Counted from the first letter of the stretch, positions 26,131-35,005 are shown. The stretch is 64,000 nucleotides of DNA from Polaribacter sp. (GCA_029250685.1 JAQXEU010000045.1:35558-99557); one strand, 5' to 3'. Numbers and translations are program-made. The notes: a model not told the origin generated them from the sequence alone.

Positions 26131-26164
26131 GATACTGAAACAAGTTCAGCATAAAGTTCAGCAT
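26131..26164 (-). repeat. Dispersed palindrome plus extra half-site, right flank of the GIY-YIG module
   Basis: CTGAA (26135-26139), loop ACAAG, TTCAG (26145-26149), in inverted orientation relative to the left flank. The half-site GTTCAGCAT is repeated directly (26144-26152 and 26156-26164). The next gene starts at 26167. Confidence 0.75.
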
Positions 26165-26166
26165 TA

Positions 26167-26916
26167 ATGAAAGCAATAGTAGAATATAATTCAAGAAAAA
26201 TAGAAGTTGATATTTCTAATCCTTTAGATATTTCGATTCCGATTGATATGTCAAAAAAAAATGTAAACGCTTGGTATGTTGATGATCCGAAAATTTTCCC
26301 AGAATCGTTTGATGGAGAGAAAATAACGGTTTCTGAAGGTGCAGTTGTAAACTTTAACAGCATTCATTTTAATCCACATTCACATATTACACATACAGAG
26401 TGTGTTGGACATATTACTGAAAAAGTACATTCTGTAAATCAAAATTTAAAATATTTTATTTTCCTCGCAGAGCTAGTTACTGTTGCGCCAGAAAGTAGAA
26501 ATGGAGATTTTGTTATTTCAGAAAAACAACTTAAAACTGCATTGAAAAATAAAAAAAGAGATGCCATTGTAATTAGAACATTGCCCAATTTATCGGATAA
26601 AAAAGAGATGCGTTATTCAAACACAAATCCACCTTATTTGTTAGAAGAAGCAGCAATTTATTTAAGAGAAAAAGGGATTAAACATTTGTTGATAGATTTA
26701 CCATCAGTTGATAAAGAAAAAGACGATGGACAATTATTATCTCACAATGCTTTTTGGAATACTTCAGGGAAATTAAGAATGAATGCTACCATAACTGAGT
26801 TTATTTATGTGCCAAATACTATTGAAGATGGAGAATACTTACTGAATTTAATGATTGCTCCTTTCGAAAATGATGCAACGCCAAGTAAGCCGGTTTTATA
26901 TGAAATAATAAAGTAA
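26167..26916 (+). CDS. Cyclase-family (kynurenine-formamidase-like) metal hydrolase
   Basis: A 249-residue protein of the cyclase fold. The metal motif HFNPHSHITHTECVGH (about residues 72-87) is a variant of the family pattern HxxTHxDxPxH, with Glu in place of the usual Asp. The later segment LLIDLPSVDKEKDDGQLLSHNAFW includes a typical serine/aspartate/histidine region. The substrate cannot be read; family members open rings or hydrolyse amides such as N-formylkynurenine. The start lies immediately after the right repeat of the GIY-YIG module, so its translation signals may partly come from the repeat. It overlaps the following GNAT gene by one base. Confidence 0.8.
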   Translation: MKAIVEYNSRKIEVDISNPLDISIPIDMSKKNVNAWYVDDPKIFPESFDGEKITVSEGAVVNFNSIHFNPHSHITHTECVGHITEKVHSVNQNLKYFIFLAELVTVAPESRNGDFVISEKQLKTALKNKKRDAIVIRTLPNLSDKKEMRYSNTNPPYLLEEAAIYLREKGIKHLLIDLPSVDKEKDDGQLLSHNAFWNTSGKLRMNATITEFIYVPNTIEDGEYLLNLMIAPFENDATPSKPVLYEIIK

Positions 26917-27314
26917 TGATTACAATCTCAAAAGACAAATCAAAATTACAATTAGATGTAATTTATCAATTTTTGACTAATAGTTATTGGGCAAAAGGAA
27001 GAACAAAGGAACAAGTAAAAACTACCATAAATAGTTGTTTGTGTTTTGGACTATATAAAGATGATGTTCAAATAGGATTTGGTAGAGTTGCAACAGATTA
27101 CGCCGTTTTTGCATATTTAATGGATCTTTTTGTGTTGCCAGAATACAGAGGAATAGGTTATTCTAAACAATTGATGAATGAAATTATCAACGCAAAAGAA
27201 TTAAAAGATTGCAGAAGTTGGATGCTTAAAACTTTTGATGCACAAGGATTGTATAAACAATTTGGTTTTACTGAATTAAAAAATCCAGATATTGTAATGG
27301 AACGTTTACTATGA
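26916..27314 (+). CDS. GNAT-family N-acetyltransferase
   Basis: A 132-residue acetyltransferase of the GNAT fold. The acetyl-CoA binding region is MDLFVLPEYRGIGYSKQLM (about residues 69-87), containing the R/Q-x-x-G-x-G/A motif as RGIGYS. The final DAQGLYKQFGFTELKNPDIVMER matches a common bacterial subgroup annotated as GNAT of unknown substrate. It is coupled by short overlaps to the cyclase gene before it (1 bp) and the hydrolase gene after it (4 bp). Confidence 0.88.
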   Translation: MITISKDKSKLQLDVIYQFLTNSYWAKGRTKEQVKTTINSCLCFGLYKDDVQIGFGRVATDYAVFAYLMDLFVLPEYRGIGYSKQLMNEIINAKELKDCRSWMLKTFDAQGLYKQFGFTELKNPDIVMERLL

Positions 27315-28252
27315 AAAATAATAAAAAAAGAAAATATATAATTTATGCAGTTTTAATCATCTTCATTTTGCTGATAAAAGGTGCTGTGTATTCTGATATT
27401 CCTGTTGAAGAATTAAAAGAAAAATACGCAAACGAATTCTCTAAATTTATTGAAGTTGACGGAATGCAAGTGCATTACAGAGACGAAGGGACAGGAACTC
27501 CGATTGTGTTAATTCACGGAACTGCTTCTTCATTACACACTTGGGATGATTGGACAAAGCAATTGACAAAAAACTACAGAGTCATCAGAATGGATTTACC
27601 TGCTTTTGGTTTAACAGGTGCAAATGTTTCTGGTGATTATTCAATTCAATACTACACACAGTTTTTACATCAGTTTTTATCAAAAATGAACGTTGATAAA
27701 TTCTATTTGGCTGGAAATTCTTTGGGTGGAAATATCGCATGGAATTACACTGCAGATTATCCAGAAAAAGTAAAGAAATTAGTTTTGGTTGATGCAAGTG
27801 GTTTGCCAACAAATAAAGAGCAACCAGCAATTTTTAAAATGGCAAAAACTCCTATAATAAGTTCATTGTTTTTATATGTTACGCCAAGGTTTTTTATCAA
27901 AAAGAATATGAAAGAAGTGTATGCTGATGATGCTAAAGTAACAGAAGAATTAATTACACGTTACCATGAAATGGCGCTAAGAACAGGAAACAGACAAGCG
28001 TTTATTGATAGAGCAAAAACTGATTTTAATTTGGAAGGAAAAACGAATTTTGAAAAGCTAAATAGTATTAAAACGGAAACCTTATTAATTTGGGGAGCAG
28101 AAGATAATTGGATTCCATTGGATAACGGAAAAAGAATGCAAACTGCTTTAACAAATTCTAAATTAGTTGTAATTGAAAATTCTGGTCATGTGCCAATGGA
28201 AGAAAATCCATCAGAAAGTTTAGCTTTTTTTTTGAGTTTTATAAATAAATAA
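27311..28252 (+). CDS. Alpha/beta hydrolase
   Basis: A 313-residue hydrolase with an N-terminal membrane anchor (YIIYAVLIIFILLIKGAVYS). The catalytic serine lies in the nucleophile elbow AGNSLGGNIAW, the aspartate probably in LLIWGAEDNWIPL, and the histidine in NSGHVPMEENP. The oxyanion region is VLIHGTASSLHTWD. The anchor suggests a membrane-attached protein with the catalytic domain in the periplasm. Esterase, lipase and haloalkane dehalogenase-like activities are all possible. It overlaps the GNAT gene by 4 bp. Confidence 0.87.
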   Translation: MKNNKKRKYIIYAVLIIFILLIKGAVYSDIPVEELKEKYANEFSKFIEVDGMQVHYRDEGTGTPIVLIHGTASSLHTWDDWTKQLTKNYRVIRMDLPAFGLTGANVSGDYSIQYYTQFLHQFLSKMNVDKFYLAGNSLGGNIAWNYTADYPEKVKKLVLVDASGLPTNKEQPAIFKMAKTPIISSLFLYVTPRFFIKKNMKEVYADDAKVTEELITRYHEMALRTGNRQAFIDRAKTDFNLEGKTNFEKLNSIKTETLLIWGAEDNWIPLDNGKRMQTALTNSKLVVIENSGHVPMEENPSESLAFFLSFINK

Positions 28253-28259
28253 TTTTCTG

Positions 28260-28652
28260 ATGCACATAGAACAACTAAGAGATTTTAGTATTGCTATAAA
28301 AGGCGTAACAGAACATTTTCCGTTTGATGAAAGCACCTTGGTTTTTAAAGTAATGAATAAAATGTTTATGATGGTTCCTCTAGATCGTTGGGAAAATGGA
28401 GCGCAAAATATTGTGATAAAATTAAATCCAGAAAAAGCAATCGAATTACGTGAAATGAACGAAAGTATTTTGGGCGGATTTCAACAAGGAAGAAAACCAG
28501 ATGCAAAATATGTAAACGTAAAACATTGGAATACGGTAATTGTAAATCAAGGAGTTTCTGATGCGCAAGTTTGCGATTTAATTAAAGATGCGTATCAAGT
28601 TGTAGTGGATAAATTAACCAAGAAATTAAAAGCAGAATTAGAAAATCTTTAA
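28260..28652 (+). CDS. MmcQ/YjbR-family protein
   Basis: A 130-residue cytoplasmic protein of the MmcQ/YjbR double-wing fold. The order is right for the family: an N-terminal helix ending CxV-like (here AIKGVTEHFPFDESTLVFKV), then MFMMVPLDRW, IVIKLNPEKAIELREMN, and KHWNTVIVNQGVSD. Members are sometimes called DNA-binding, but their role is poorly known. It closes the co-directional run that starts at ruvC and overlaps the convergent AraC-type regulator gene by 4 bp. Confidence 0.85.
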   Translation: MHIEQLRDFSIAIKGVTEHFPFDESTLVFKVMNKMFMMVPLDRWENGAQNIVIKLNPEKAIELREMNESILGGFQQGRKPDAKYVNVKHWNTVIVNQGVSDAQVCDLIKDAYQVVVDKLTKKLKAELENL

Positions 28653-29488
28653 TTCGATTTTCTAAACTTAGAAGGCGTAATTCCTTTATTTTCTTTAAAC
28701 TTTCTGTTGAAATTAGAAATATTCTTAAACCCAGATTTTTCAGAAACTTCTGTAATTAATGTATCTTTATTCTTTAATAATCTACACGCATTTTCTATTC
28801 TAACTTCAATTAAAAACTGAAAATAGGTTTTATTGGTTCTTTGTTTAAAATACCTGCAAAACGCATTTGGCGTCATAAAAGAGATTTCAGCAATCGAATG
28901 TAAACTAATTTCATTCTGAAAATTATTCATGGTAAACTCCATAATGTTGCTCATGCGTTTTCCTTCATTATCAGAATATTTTTTTGGATAAATAAATGTA
29001 GAAAGTGGTTTTATTTTAGCTTCTAGCAATTCACGAATAATCGTTAAAAACAAAATAAACCGATGTAAATTAGATGCTTTTTTAAGTTGTTGAAACAAAG
29101 TAAGTACTTCGTTTTTACTGGAAGTTAAAATTCCGCCAGATTCGCTAATCGTAAATATTTGCTGGATTTCTTTAAAATCTCCCAATTCAAAAAACGCCTC
29201 ACCAAAAGATGTTTTCGTAAAAAATAAGGTTTGCATAAAAGTAGAATCACAATTTGAAACATCACTTTTAAAAACATGCGGTACATTGCTTCCAATAATT
29301 AAAATATCACCAGATTTATATTCGTTAATAGAATCACCAACAACCAAACTTCCTTCGCCTTTTACAATTGCACACAACTGAATCTCTTCATGTTGATGCA
29401 ATTTATCGTACAAGATCTCTCCTTTATCTTCTTGATAAATTAAAGAAACATCTTTCGATTTAGGAATTATAAATGGTAAAACTTTCAT
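28649..29488 (-). CDS. AraC-family transcriptional regulator, likely of the hydroxyproline operon
   Basis: A 279-residue regulator. The N-terminal cupin sensing domain (about residues 1-150) shows LCAIVKGEGSLVVGDSINEY and GDILIIGSNVPHVF. The C-terminal double helix-turn-helix (about 180-278) contains ISLHSIAEISFMTPNAFCRY and ITEVSEKSGFKNISNFNRKF, the AraC signature. It is transcribed divergently from the hydroxyproline degradation genes, which start 162 bp away, so it probably activates them in response to hydroxyproline or a product. The ligand is inferred from context only. A -7 box lies at 29521-29528. Confidence 0.88.
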   Translation of the reverse strand: MKVLPFIIPKSKDVSLIYQEDKGEILYDKLHQHEEIQLCAIVKGEGSLVVGDSINEYKSGDILIIGSNVPHVFKSDVSNCDSTFMQTLFFTKTSFGEAFFELGDFKEIQQIFTISESGGILTSSKNEVLTLFQQLKKASNLHRFILFLTIIRELLEAKIKPLSTFIYPKKYSDNEGKRMSNIMEFTMNNFQNEISLHSIAEISFMTPNAFCRYFKQRTNKTYFQFLIEVRIENACRLLKNKDTLITEVSEKSGFKNISNFNRKFKENKGITPSKFRKSN

Positions 29489-29650
29489 TTTTTAAATGAT
29501 TCAATTTCATAATAAAAAATCAAATATATGCTAATATTCACTTTATTTATTGATATTTACTAAATATAAGGTTAAAAAAGTATTAATTATCGATAATATA
29601 AGAAAATCAAAAAACAGAAATCCAGCGTAAATTTGTAAAAAAAAATAATA
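29489..29650. promoter_or_regulatory. Divergent control region of the AraC regulator and the hydroxyproline operon
   Basis: The spacer holds a minus-strand -7 box TATATTTG (29521-29528) for the regulator, a plus-strand -7 box TAAATTTG (29628-29635) for the operon, and a perfect palindrome ATTATCGATAAT (29586-29597) between them that could be an operator. No good -33 TTTG accompanies the operon box, which fits an activator-dependent promoter. Confidence 0.5.
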
Positions 29651-30607
29651 ATGAGTATACAATGGAATGGTGTTATGCCAGCCGTGTTTACGTGGTTGAA
29701 AGAGTCAAAATCAGGCTCTCATGAAATTGACCTTGATGCAACACAAAAACAGGCTGCAGGTATTTTAAAAGCTCAAGGAAAGGGTGGAGGCAGAATGAGC
29801 GGACTTGTCGGTTCTGGAACTCTGGGTGAGAATAGCTACCTGAGCACCAAGCAGCGTCTTTCCTTACTTAAATCTCTTTCTGAGGTTGCTAAAGAATTCA
29901 ATGTCCCTTTGATTAGCGGAGCAGCAGCAGAAACTAAGGAAGAACTTGCCAAAATCGTTGAAGGACTTGCAACAGTTGGAGTTGATACAGTCATGGTCAT
30001 GCCACCAAAAACTAAGGCGGTTCCTTCTGAAAAAGAAATGTATGAGTACTATGCACTTTCTGAAGCAACTGCAAAAGATGTAGGCGTAACAATTATGCCT
30101 TATAACAATCCTGATGCAGCCGGTTATCATGCGCTCTCAACAGACCTTCTTAAAAGACTTTCTGTTCTTCCTAAGGTAACTGCTCTTAAAATATCGACTA
30201 TAGATGTTTCAATTATTGAAACCTTGATGTTAGAGAACAAAGATTTAAAAGTTTTGGCAGGAGTAGACACAGTCACTGTATACGCAGGACTCGCTGGAGC
30301 AAGTGGAGGGATTACAGGTGTTGGTACTATCTTCCCAAAAGCAAGTGTTACTATGCAGGAGTATGTTTTAAATGGAGAATGGGCTGAGGCAAACAAAATT
30401 TCTCAGGCTTTAAATTCATTATCGTATCTGGATGCTCAGCCGTTGCTTATGGAATATCTTAAGCTTGCTATGGGAATTCATCATAATGATGTTGCTGGAG
30501 GGCTTCGTACCTTTGGTAAGAAATTAAATCAACAGCAAATTGATGATGTCCGTGCAAGATATATTCTGGCAAAAGAAAGACTTGAAGTTCTGGACTTAAT
30601 AGGTTAA
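29651..30607 (+). CDS. Dihydrodipicolinate-synthase-family protein, probable pyrroline-4-hydroxy-2-carboxylate deaminase
   Basis: A 318-residue class I aldolase-fold protein. The Schiff-base lysine is Lys180 in TALKIST and the conserved tyrosine is Tyr151 in MPYNNP. GSGTLGE (55-61) matches the GTTGE phosphate/carboxylate loop. In the context of a hydroxyproline epimerase, an FAD dehydrogenase and a semialdehyde dehydrogenase, the likely reaction is deamination of 1-pyrroline-4-hydroxy-2-carboxylate to alpha-ketoglutarate semialdehyde (LhpC-type). Its codon use differs from its neighbours: by my count CTT is its commonest Leu codon (about 18 of 39) and TTA only about 9, while TTA clearly dominates nearby. 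This suggests recent transfer. Family membership is sure; the exact substrate is inferred. Confidence 0.85.
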   Translation: MSIQWNGVMPAVFTWLKESKSGSHEIDLDATQKQAAGILKAQGKGGGRMSGLVGSGTLGENSYLSTKQRLSLLKSLSEVAKEFNVPLISGAAAETKEELAKIVEGLATVGVDTVMVMPPKTKAVPSEKEMYEYYALSEATAKDVGVTIMPYNNPDAAGYHALSTDLLKRLSVLPKVTALKISTIDVSIIETLMLENKDLKVLAGVDTVTVYAGLAGASGGITGVGTIFPKASVTMQEYVLNGEWAEANKISQALNSLSYLDAQPLLMEYLKLAMGIHHNDVAGGLRTFGKKLNQQQIDDVRARYILAKERLEVLDLIG

Positions 30608-30680
30608 GCTTTTCAAATATTCAAAAAAAGTAGCTTACAAAACAGTAAATTTGAAAAAAACATTTAAAAAATAAGTAAGG

Positions 30681-32264
30681 ATGATCACAGGAAAAAACTA
30701 CATAGGCAACCAATTATCTGCCAACGGAAATAAAACATACAACACGTTCAATCCACAAACTAACTCAGAAAACGCTGCTGTTTTTTCAGAAGCAACATCA
30801 GAAGAGATAAATGCTGCAACTCAATTAGCTACCGAAGCTTTTAAAACGTATAAATTAGTTTCTGGAGAAAAAAAAGGAGCTTTTTTAAAAGCAATTGCTG
30901 AAGAAATAGAAAACTTAGGCGATGATTTGATTAACGTTTATACTTCAGAATCTGGTTTACCTCAAGGAAGAGCGATGGGAGAAAGAGGAAGAACACTTGG
31001 GCAATTAAGAGCATTTGCGGCACATATAGAAAATGGTTCTTGGGTTGAAGCAACAATTGATACTGCTCAACCAGAAAGACAACCAATAGCAAAAGTAGAT
31101 TTGCGAAAAATGAATGTGCCTTTAGGTCCAATTGTAGTTTTTGGCGCATCTAATTTTCCTCTAGCTTTTTCAACTGCTGGAGGTGATACAGCTGCAGCTT
31201 TAGCTTCAGGTTGTACAGTAATTGTTAAATCGCATCCAATGCATGCTGGAACTGGAGAATTAGTTTCATCTGCAATTATTAAAGCTGCAGAAAAAACAGG
31301 AATGCCAAACGGAGTATTTTCTAATTTAAATTCTAGCGGAATTGAAGTCGGACAAGAATTAGTGAAACATCCGCAGGTAAAAGGAGTTGGATTTACGGGA
31401 AGTATTCGCGGCGGAAGAGCCTTATTTGATTTAGCGGCAAAACGTGAAGAACCAATTCCGGTTTTCGCAGAAATGGGAAGTATAAATCCAGTTGTAATTT
31501 TACCCGAAGCTTTAGAAAAAAAAGCTGCTGATTGGGCAAAAACTTACGCAGGTTCTATTACGTTAGGATCTGGACAATTTTGTACAAACCCAGGATTGTT
31601 ATTAGCAATTAAAAGCGATGGTTTGAATCAGTTTATGCAAACTTTAGCTGAAGAAATTGTAAAAATAGAACCAAGTTGTATGTTGCACCCAAATATTGTT
31701 GGTGCATATAATAGTAATAAATCGAAAGTAATTTCTCAAGAAGGAATTCAAGTTTTAGCAGATTTTTCAGGCGATTCTAAAAGTAATTATGGTCGTCAAA
31801 TTGTATCTAAAGTTGATGGAGCTACATTTTTAGCAAATCCAACATTACATCAAGAAGTTTTTGGGCCTTTTTCTTTAGTAGTTGAATGTGAAAATGTAAA
31901 ACAACTAGAACAAATTTTAACGCAATTAGAAGGACAATTAACTGGAACAATTATCGGAACAGAAAACGAGCTTTCTATAAATTGCGGAGTTGTATCTGCA
32001 TTACAAAATAGAGTTGGAAGAATTATTTTTAATGGTGTTCCAACAGGCGTAGAAGTTTGTCCTTCAATGCAACATGGTGGTCCTTATCCTGCATCAACAG
32101 ATTCAAGATTTACAGCTGTTGGAGTAGATTCTATCAAACGTTGGGTAAGACCTTTTAGTTTTCAATCTTGGCCAAATGATTTATTGCCAAACGAATTGAA
32201 GAATGAAAACCCATTACATATTTTAAGAAATTTAAACGGTACAAAAACTACTGATAAAATTTAA
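30681..32264 (+). CDS. Aldehyde dehydrogenase, probable alpha-ketoglutarate semialdehyde dehydrogenase
   Basis: A 527-residue NAD(P)+-dependent aldehyde dehydrogenase. The catalytic cysteine is Cys301 in GSGQFCTNPG and the general base is Glu264 in FAEMGSINP. The cofactor glycine motif is GFTGSIRGGRALF. Its length and the N-terminus TGKNYIGNQLSANG match the alpha-ketoglutarate semialdehyde dehydrogenase branch, which makes 2-oxoglutarate in hydroxyproline and sugar-acid breakdown. It follows the deaminase gene by 73 bp and precedes the DUF885 gene by 4 bp. The product 2-oxoglutarate would enter the citric acid cycle. Confidence 0.9.
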   Translation: MITGKNYIGNQLSANGNKTYNTFNPQTNSENAAVFSEATSEEINAATQLATEAFKTYKLVSGEKKGAFLKAIAEEIENLGDDLINVYTSESGLPQGRAMGERGRTLGQLRAFAAHIENGSWVEATIDTAQPERQPIAKVDLRKMNVPLGPIVVFGASNFPLAFSTAGGDTAAALASGCTVIVKSHPMHAGTGELVSSAIIKAAEKTGMPNGVFSNLNSSGIEVGQELVKHPQVKGVGFTGSIRGGRALFDLAAKREEPIPVFAEMGSINPVVILPEALEKKAADWAKTYAGSITLGSGQFCTNPGLLLAIKSDGLNQFMQTLAEEIVKIEPSCMLHPNIVGAYNSNKSKVISQEGIQVLADFSGDSKSNYGRQIVSKVDGATFLANPTLHQEVFGPFSLVVECENVKQLEQILTQLEGQLTGTIIGTENELSINCGVVSALQNRVGRIIFNGVPTGVEVCPSMQHGGPYPASTDSRFTAVGVDSIKRWVRPFSFQSWPNDLLPNELKNENPLHILRNLNGTKTTDKI

Positions 32265-32268
32265 GAAT

Positions 32269-33990
32269 ATGAAAATAATTAAGCTTTTTGGGCTGATACT
32301 TTTAATAAGTTTTTCGTCTTGTAAAAATGGATCAACTAACACTAATTTAAAATCTATTATTGCAGAATACGATACGTTCAGAAAGTATGAGTTTGATAGA
32401 TATAGTTCTGTAGAAAACACAATTAAATACTATCAAGCTGAATCTGATTTTGCAACAAATTTAAAAGAAAAACTAGCCTTGATTTCTGTTGAAAGTTTAT
32501 CAGAAACAGATAAGATTTCTGCTGAATTATTGAAGTTTGTTTTGCAAGATAAAATCGATCAGCATACCTATAAAATGTATTTAAATCCGATTACAAATGA
32601 ATCCTCTTTTCATTTGAATTTAAGTAGAATGGCAAGTAGAAATTTTAAAAATAAAAAACAAATTCTTGATTATTTAACGCAGTTAGAAAATTTACCACAA
32701 AGAGTAGATTACAATTTAAATTTATTAAGAGCAGGAATAGAAGAAGGAATCTCTCAGCCAAAAGCCATTTTTTATAAATACGATAATACGTACAATAAAC
32801 ATATTGTTGCTGATGTAACAAAAAGTGAGTTTTACCAACCGTTTCATAAAATGCCATCTTCATTTTCGTCAGGGTTGAAAGATTCTATTATTAGAGTTGC
32901 AAAAGAGAGTGTTCAAAAAAATGCGATTGAGCAATACAAAAAAATCAAAACATTTTTTGAAGAAGAATATTTTCCGAATACAAGAAAAGGTTTGGGCGTA
33001 AGTACAACGCCAAACGGAAAAGAATTTTATCAAAATAGAATTAATTTTTACACAACAAGTACAAAATACAATGCAGACGATATTCATCAAATTGGATTGA
33101 AAGAAGTAGCGAGAATCAAATCTGAAATGGAACAAATTATTAAGGATTTGGGCTTTAAAGGAAGTTTTGCTGAATTCTTTAAATTCTTAAGAACAGACAA
33201 ACAGTTTTCGCCAAAAACAGCAAAAGAATTGATGATGTACGCAAGAGATATTGCAAAGAGAATTGATGCGGAATTGCCAAAATATTTTATCACTTTACCA
33301 AGAAAACCTTACGGAGTTGTCCCTGTTCCGGCAGCAATTGCACCAAATTACACTTCGGGAAGATATTCAGGTTCTAGAAGCGAAACTACAGCAGGTTTTT
33401 ATTGGGTAAACACCTATAATTTACCAAGTAGAACATTATATACAATTCCGGCTTTAACTGCTCACGAAGCAGTTCCTGGTCATCATTTACAAATGTCTTT
33501 GAATAACGAATTACCGAAAACAATTCCAAGATTTAGAAGGAATTTATATTTATCTGCTTTTGGAGAAGGTTGGGGTTTGTACTCAGAATATTTAGTTGAT
33601 GAAATGAATATTTATACGACTCCGTATGAAAAATTTGGTCAATTAACCTATGAAATGTGGCGTGCTTGTAGATTGGTTGTTGATACTGGAGTGCATGCAA
33701 AAGGTTGGACACGTCAGCAAATGATTGATTATATGGCTTCAAATACGGCATTATCATTACATGAAGTAAACACAGAAACAGATCGATATATTTCTTGGCC
33801 AGGACAAGCATTGTCATACAAAATGGGTGAAATTAAAATCCGTGAAATGCGAACAAAAACGGAAAAAGAATTAGGAGATAAATTTGATATTAGAAAATTT
33901 CATGAAGTGATTTTAGCAGAAGGAACGGTTACGTTATCAATTTTAGAATCAAGAATAGATAGTTATATTACAAAAAGCAAAAATGAGTAA
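32269..33990 (+). CDS. DUF885 predicted zinc-dependent carboxypeptidase, lipoprotein
   Basis: A 573-residue lipoprotein (signal LLISFSSCKN, lipobox cysteine near residue 19). The metal motif TAHEAVPGHHLQMS matches the HExxxGH pattern of DUF885 proteins, with further conserved residues in AFGEGWGLYSEYL, which usually supplies the third metal ligand. It probably cleaves peptides outside the cytoplasm or on the cell surface. Lying inside the hydroxyproline operon, it may help release proline/hydroxyproline peptides from collagen-like material, which is inference. It overlaps the epimerase gene by 8 bp. Confidence 0.85.
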   Translation: MKIIKLFGLILLISFSSCKNGSTNTNLKSIIAEYDTFRKYEFDRYSSVENTIKYYQAESDFATNLKEKLALISVESLSETDKISAELLKFVLQDKIDQHTYKMYLNPITNESSFHLNLSRMASRNFKNKKQILDYLTQLENLPQRVDYNLNLLRAGIEEGISQPKAIFYKYDNTYNKHIVADVTKSEFYQPFHKMPSSFSSGLKDSIIRVAKESVQKNAIEQYKKIKTFFEEEYFPNTRKGLGVSTTPNGKEFYQNRINFYTTSTKYNADDIHQIGLKEVARIKSEMEQIIKDLGFKGSFAEFFKFLRTDKQFSPKTAKELMMYARDIAKRIDAELPKYFITLPRKPYGVVPVPAAIAPNYTSGRYSGSRSETTAGFYWVNTYNLPSRTLYTIPALTAHEAVPGHHLQMSLNNELPKTIPRFRRNLYLSAFGEGWGLYSEYLVDEMNIYTTPYEKFGQLTYEMWRACRLVVDTGVHAKGWTRQQMIDYMASNTALSLHEVNTETDRYISWPGQALSYKMGEIKIREMRTKTEKELGDKFDIRKFHEVILAEGTVTLSILESRIDSYITKSKNE

Positions 33991-34993
33991 AGTTGTTTTT
34001 AAATGTATTGATGCGCATACTTGCGGAAATCCTGTACGAGTAGTAACTTCTGGAGTTCCAAAATTGATTGGAAAATCGATGAGCGAAAAGCGTCAACATT
34101 TTTTAAAAGAATTCGATTGGATTCGAAAAGGATTGATGTTTGAACCTCGTGGACACGATATGATGAGTGGAAGTTTTATTTTTCCACCACACAATCCAGA
34201 AAACGATTTTGCAATTTTATTTATAGAGACTTCTGGCTGTTTGCCAATGTGTGGTCACGGAACAATTGGTACAATTACAATTGCCATTGAAGAAGGGTTA
34301 ATCACACCGAAAATTTCTGGGAAAATAAAAATGGAAGCACCAGCTGGTTTGGTACATATTGAATATGGACTAACTGGAAAGAAAGTAGATTGGGTGAAAT
34401 TAACCAATGTAAAAAGTTATTTAGCTGCCGAAAATTTAACAATTGATTGCCCAGAATTAGGAGAAATTACTTTTGATGTTGCTTACGGCGGAAATTATTA
34501 CGCAATTGTAGATCCACAGAAAAATTTTTCTGGAATTCACGATTTTACGGCATCAAAAATTATCCAGTATTCGCAAATTGTTCGTGATCGAATCAATGTT
34601 AAATACCCGAATCAATTTATTCATCCAGAAAATGATACGATTAGAGATGTAACACACCTATTGTGGACAGGAGATCCAATTGATCCAACTTCATCAGGTA
34701 GAAACGCCGTTTTTTATGGCGATAAAGCAATTGATAGAAGTCCGTGCGGAACAGGAACATCAGCAAGATTAGCACAATTATATGCGAAAGGAAAATTAAA
34801 AAAAGGAGAACAATTTATACACGAAAGTTTTATTGGAAGCAAATTTATTGGTTGTGTAGAAGAAGAAACTACATTGGATGGGAAATTAGCAATTATACCA
34901 AGTATTCAAGGTTGGGCAAAAGTATATGGATATAATACGATTGTAATTGATGATGAAGATGATCCGTATGCACACGGATTTCAAGTTATCTAA
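33983..34993 (+). CDS. 4-hydroxyproline epimerase (proline racemase family)
   Basis: A 336-residue cytoplasmic PLP-independent epimerase. Both catalytic cysteines are present: Cys90 in LPMCGHGTIG and Cys255 in RSPCGTGTSAR. Family members with Thr in the second place are dehydratases, so two cysteines indicate a racemase or epimerase. The N-terminal DAHTCGNPVRVV is typical of 4-hydroxyproline epimerases (LhpA-type), which convert trans-4-hydroxy-L-proline to cis-4-hydroxy-D-proline, the first step of the pathway. Proline racemase is the main alternative, but the neighbours point to hydroxyproline. Confidence 0.9.
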   Translation: MSKVVFKCIDAHTCGNPVRVVTSGVPKLIGKSMSEKRQHFLKEFDWIRKGLMFEPRGHDMMSGSFIFPPHNPENDFAILFIETSGCLPMCGHGTIGTITIAIEEGLITPKISGKIKMEAPAGLVHIEYGLTGKKVDWVKLTNVKSYLAAENLTIDCPELGEITFDVAYGGNYYAIVDPQKNFSGIHDFTASKIIQYSQIVRDRINVKYPNQFIHPENDTIRDVTHLLWTGDPIDPTSSGRNAVFYGDKAIDRSPCGTGTSARLAQLYAKGKLKKGEQFIHESFIGSKFIGCVEEETTLDGKLAIIPSIQGWAKVYGYNTIVIDDEDDPYAHGFQVI

Positions 34994-35005
34994 AAATTAA
35001 AAAAC

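Larger units (their letters stand above)
25738..26164 (+). mobile_element. Putative palindrome-bracketed GIY-YIG module
   Basis: The unit consists of a left palindrome, a 94-codon GIY-YIG nuclease gene, and a right palindrome in inverted orientation followed by an extra half-site. It starts within the last codons of hemW and ends 2 bp before the ATG of the cyclase gene, so it appears to have been inserted exactly between two genes that would otherwise be adjacent. Solo copies of the palindrome occur elsewhere in the window (7610). There is no transposase and no target duplication that I can see. Mobility is inferred. Confidence 0.4.
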
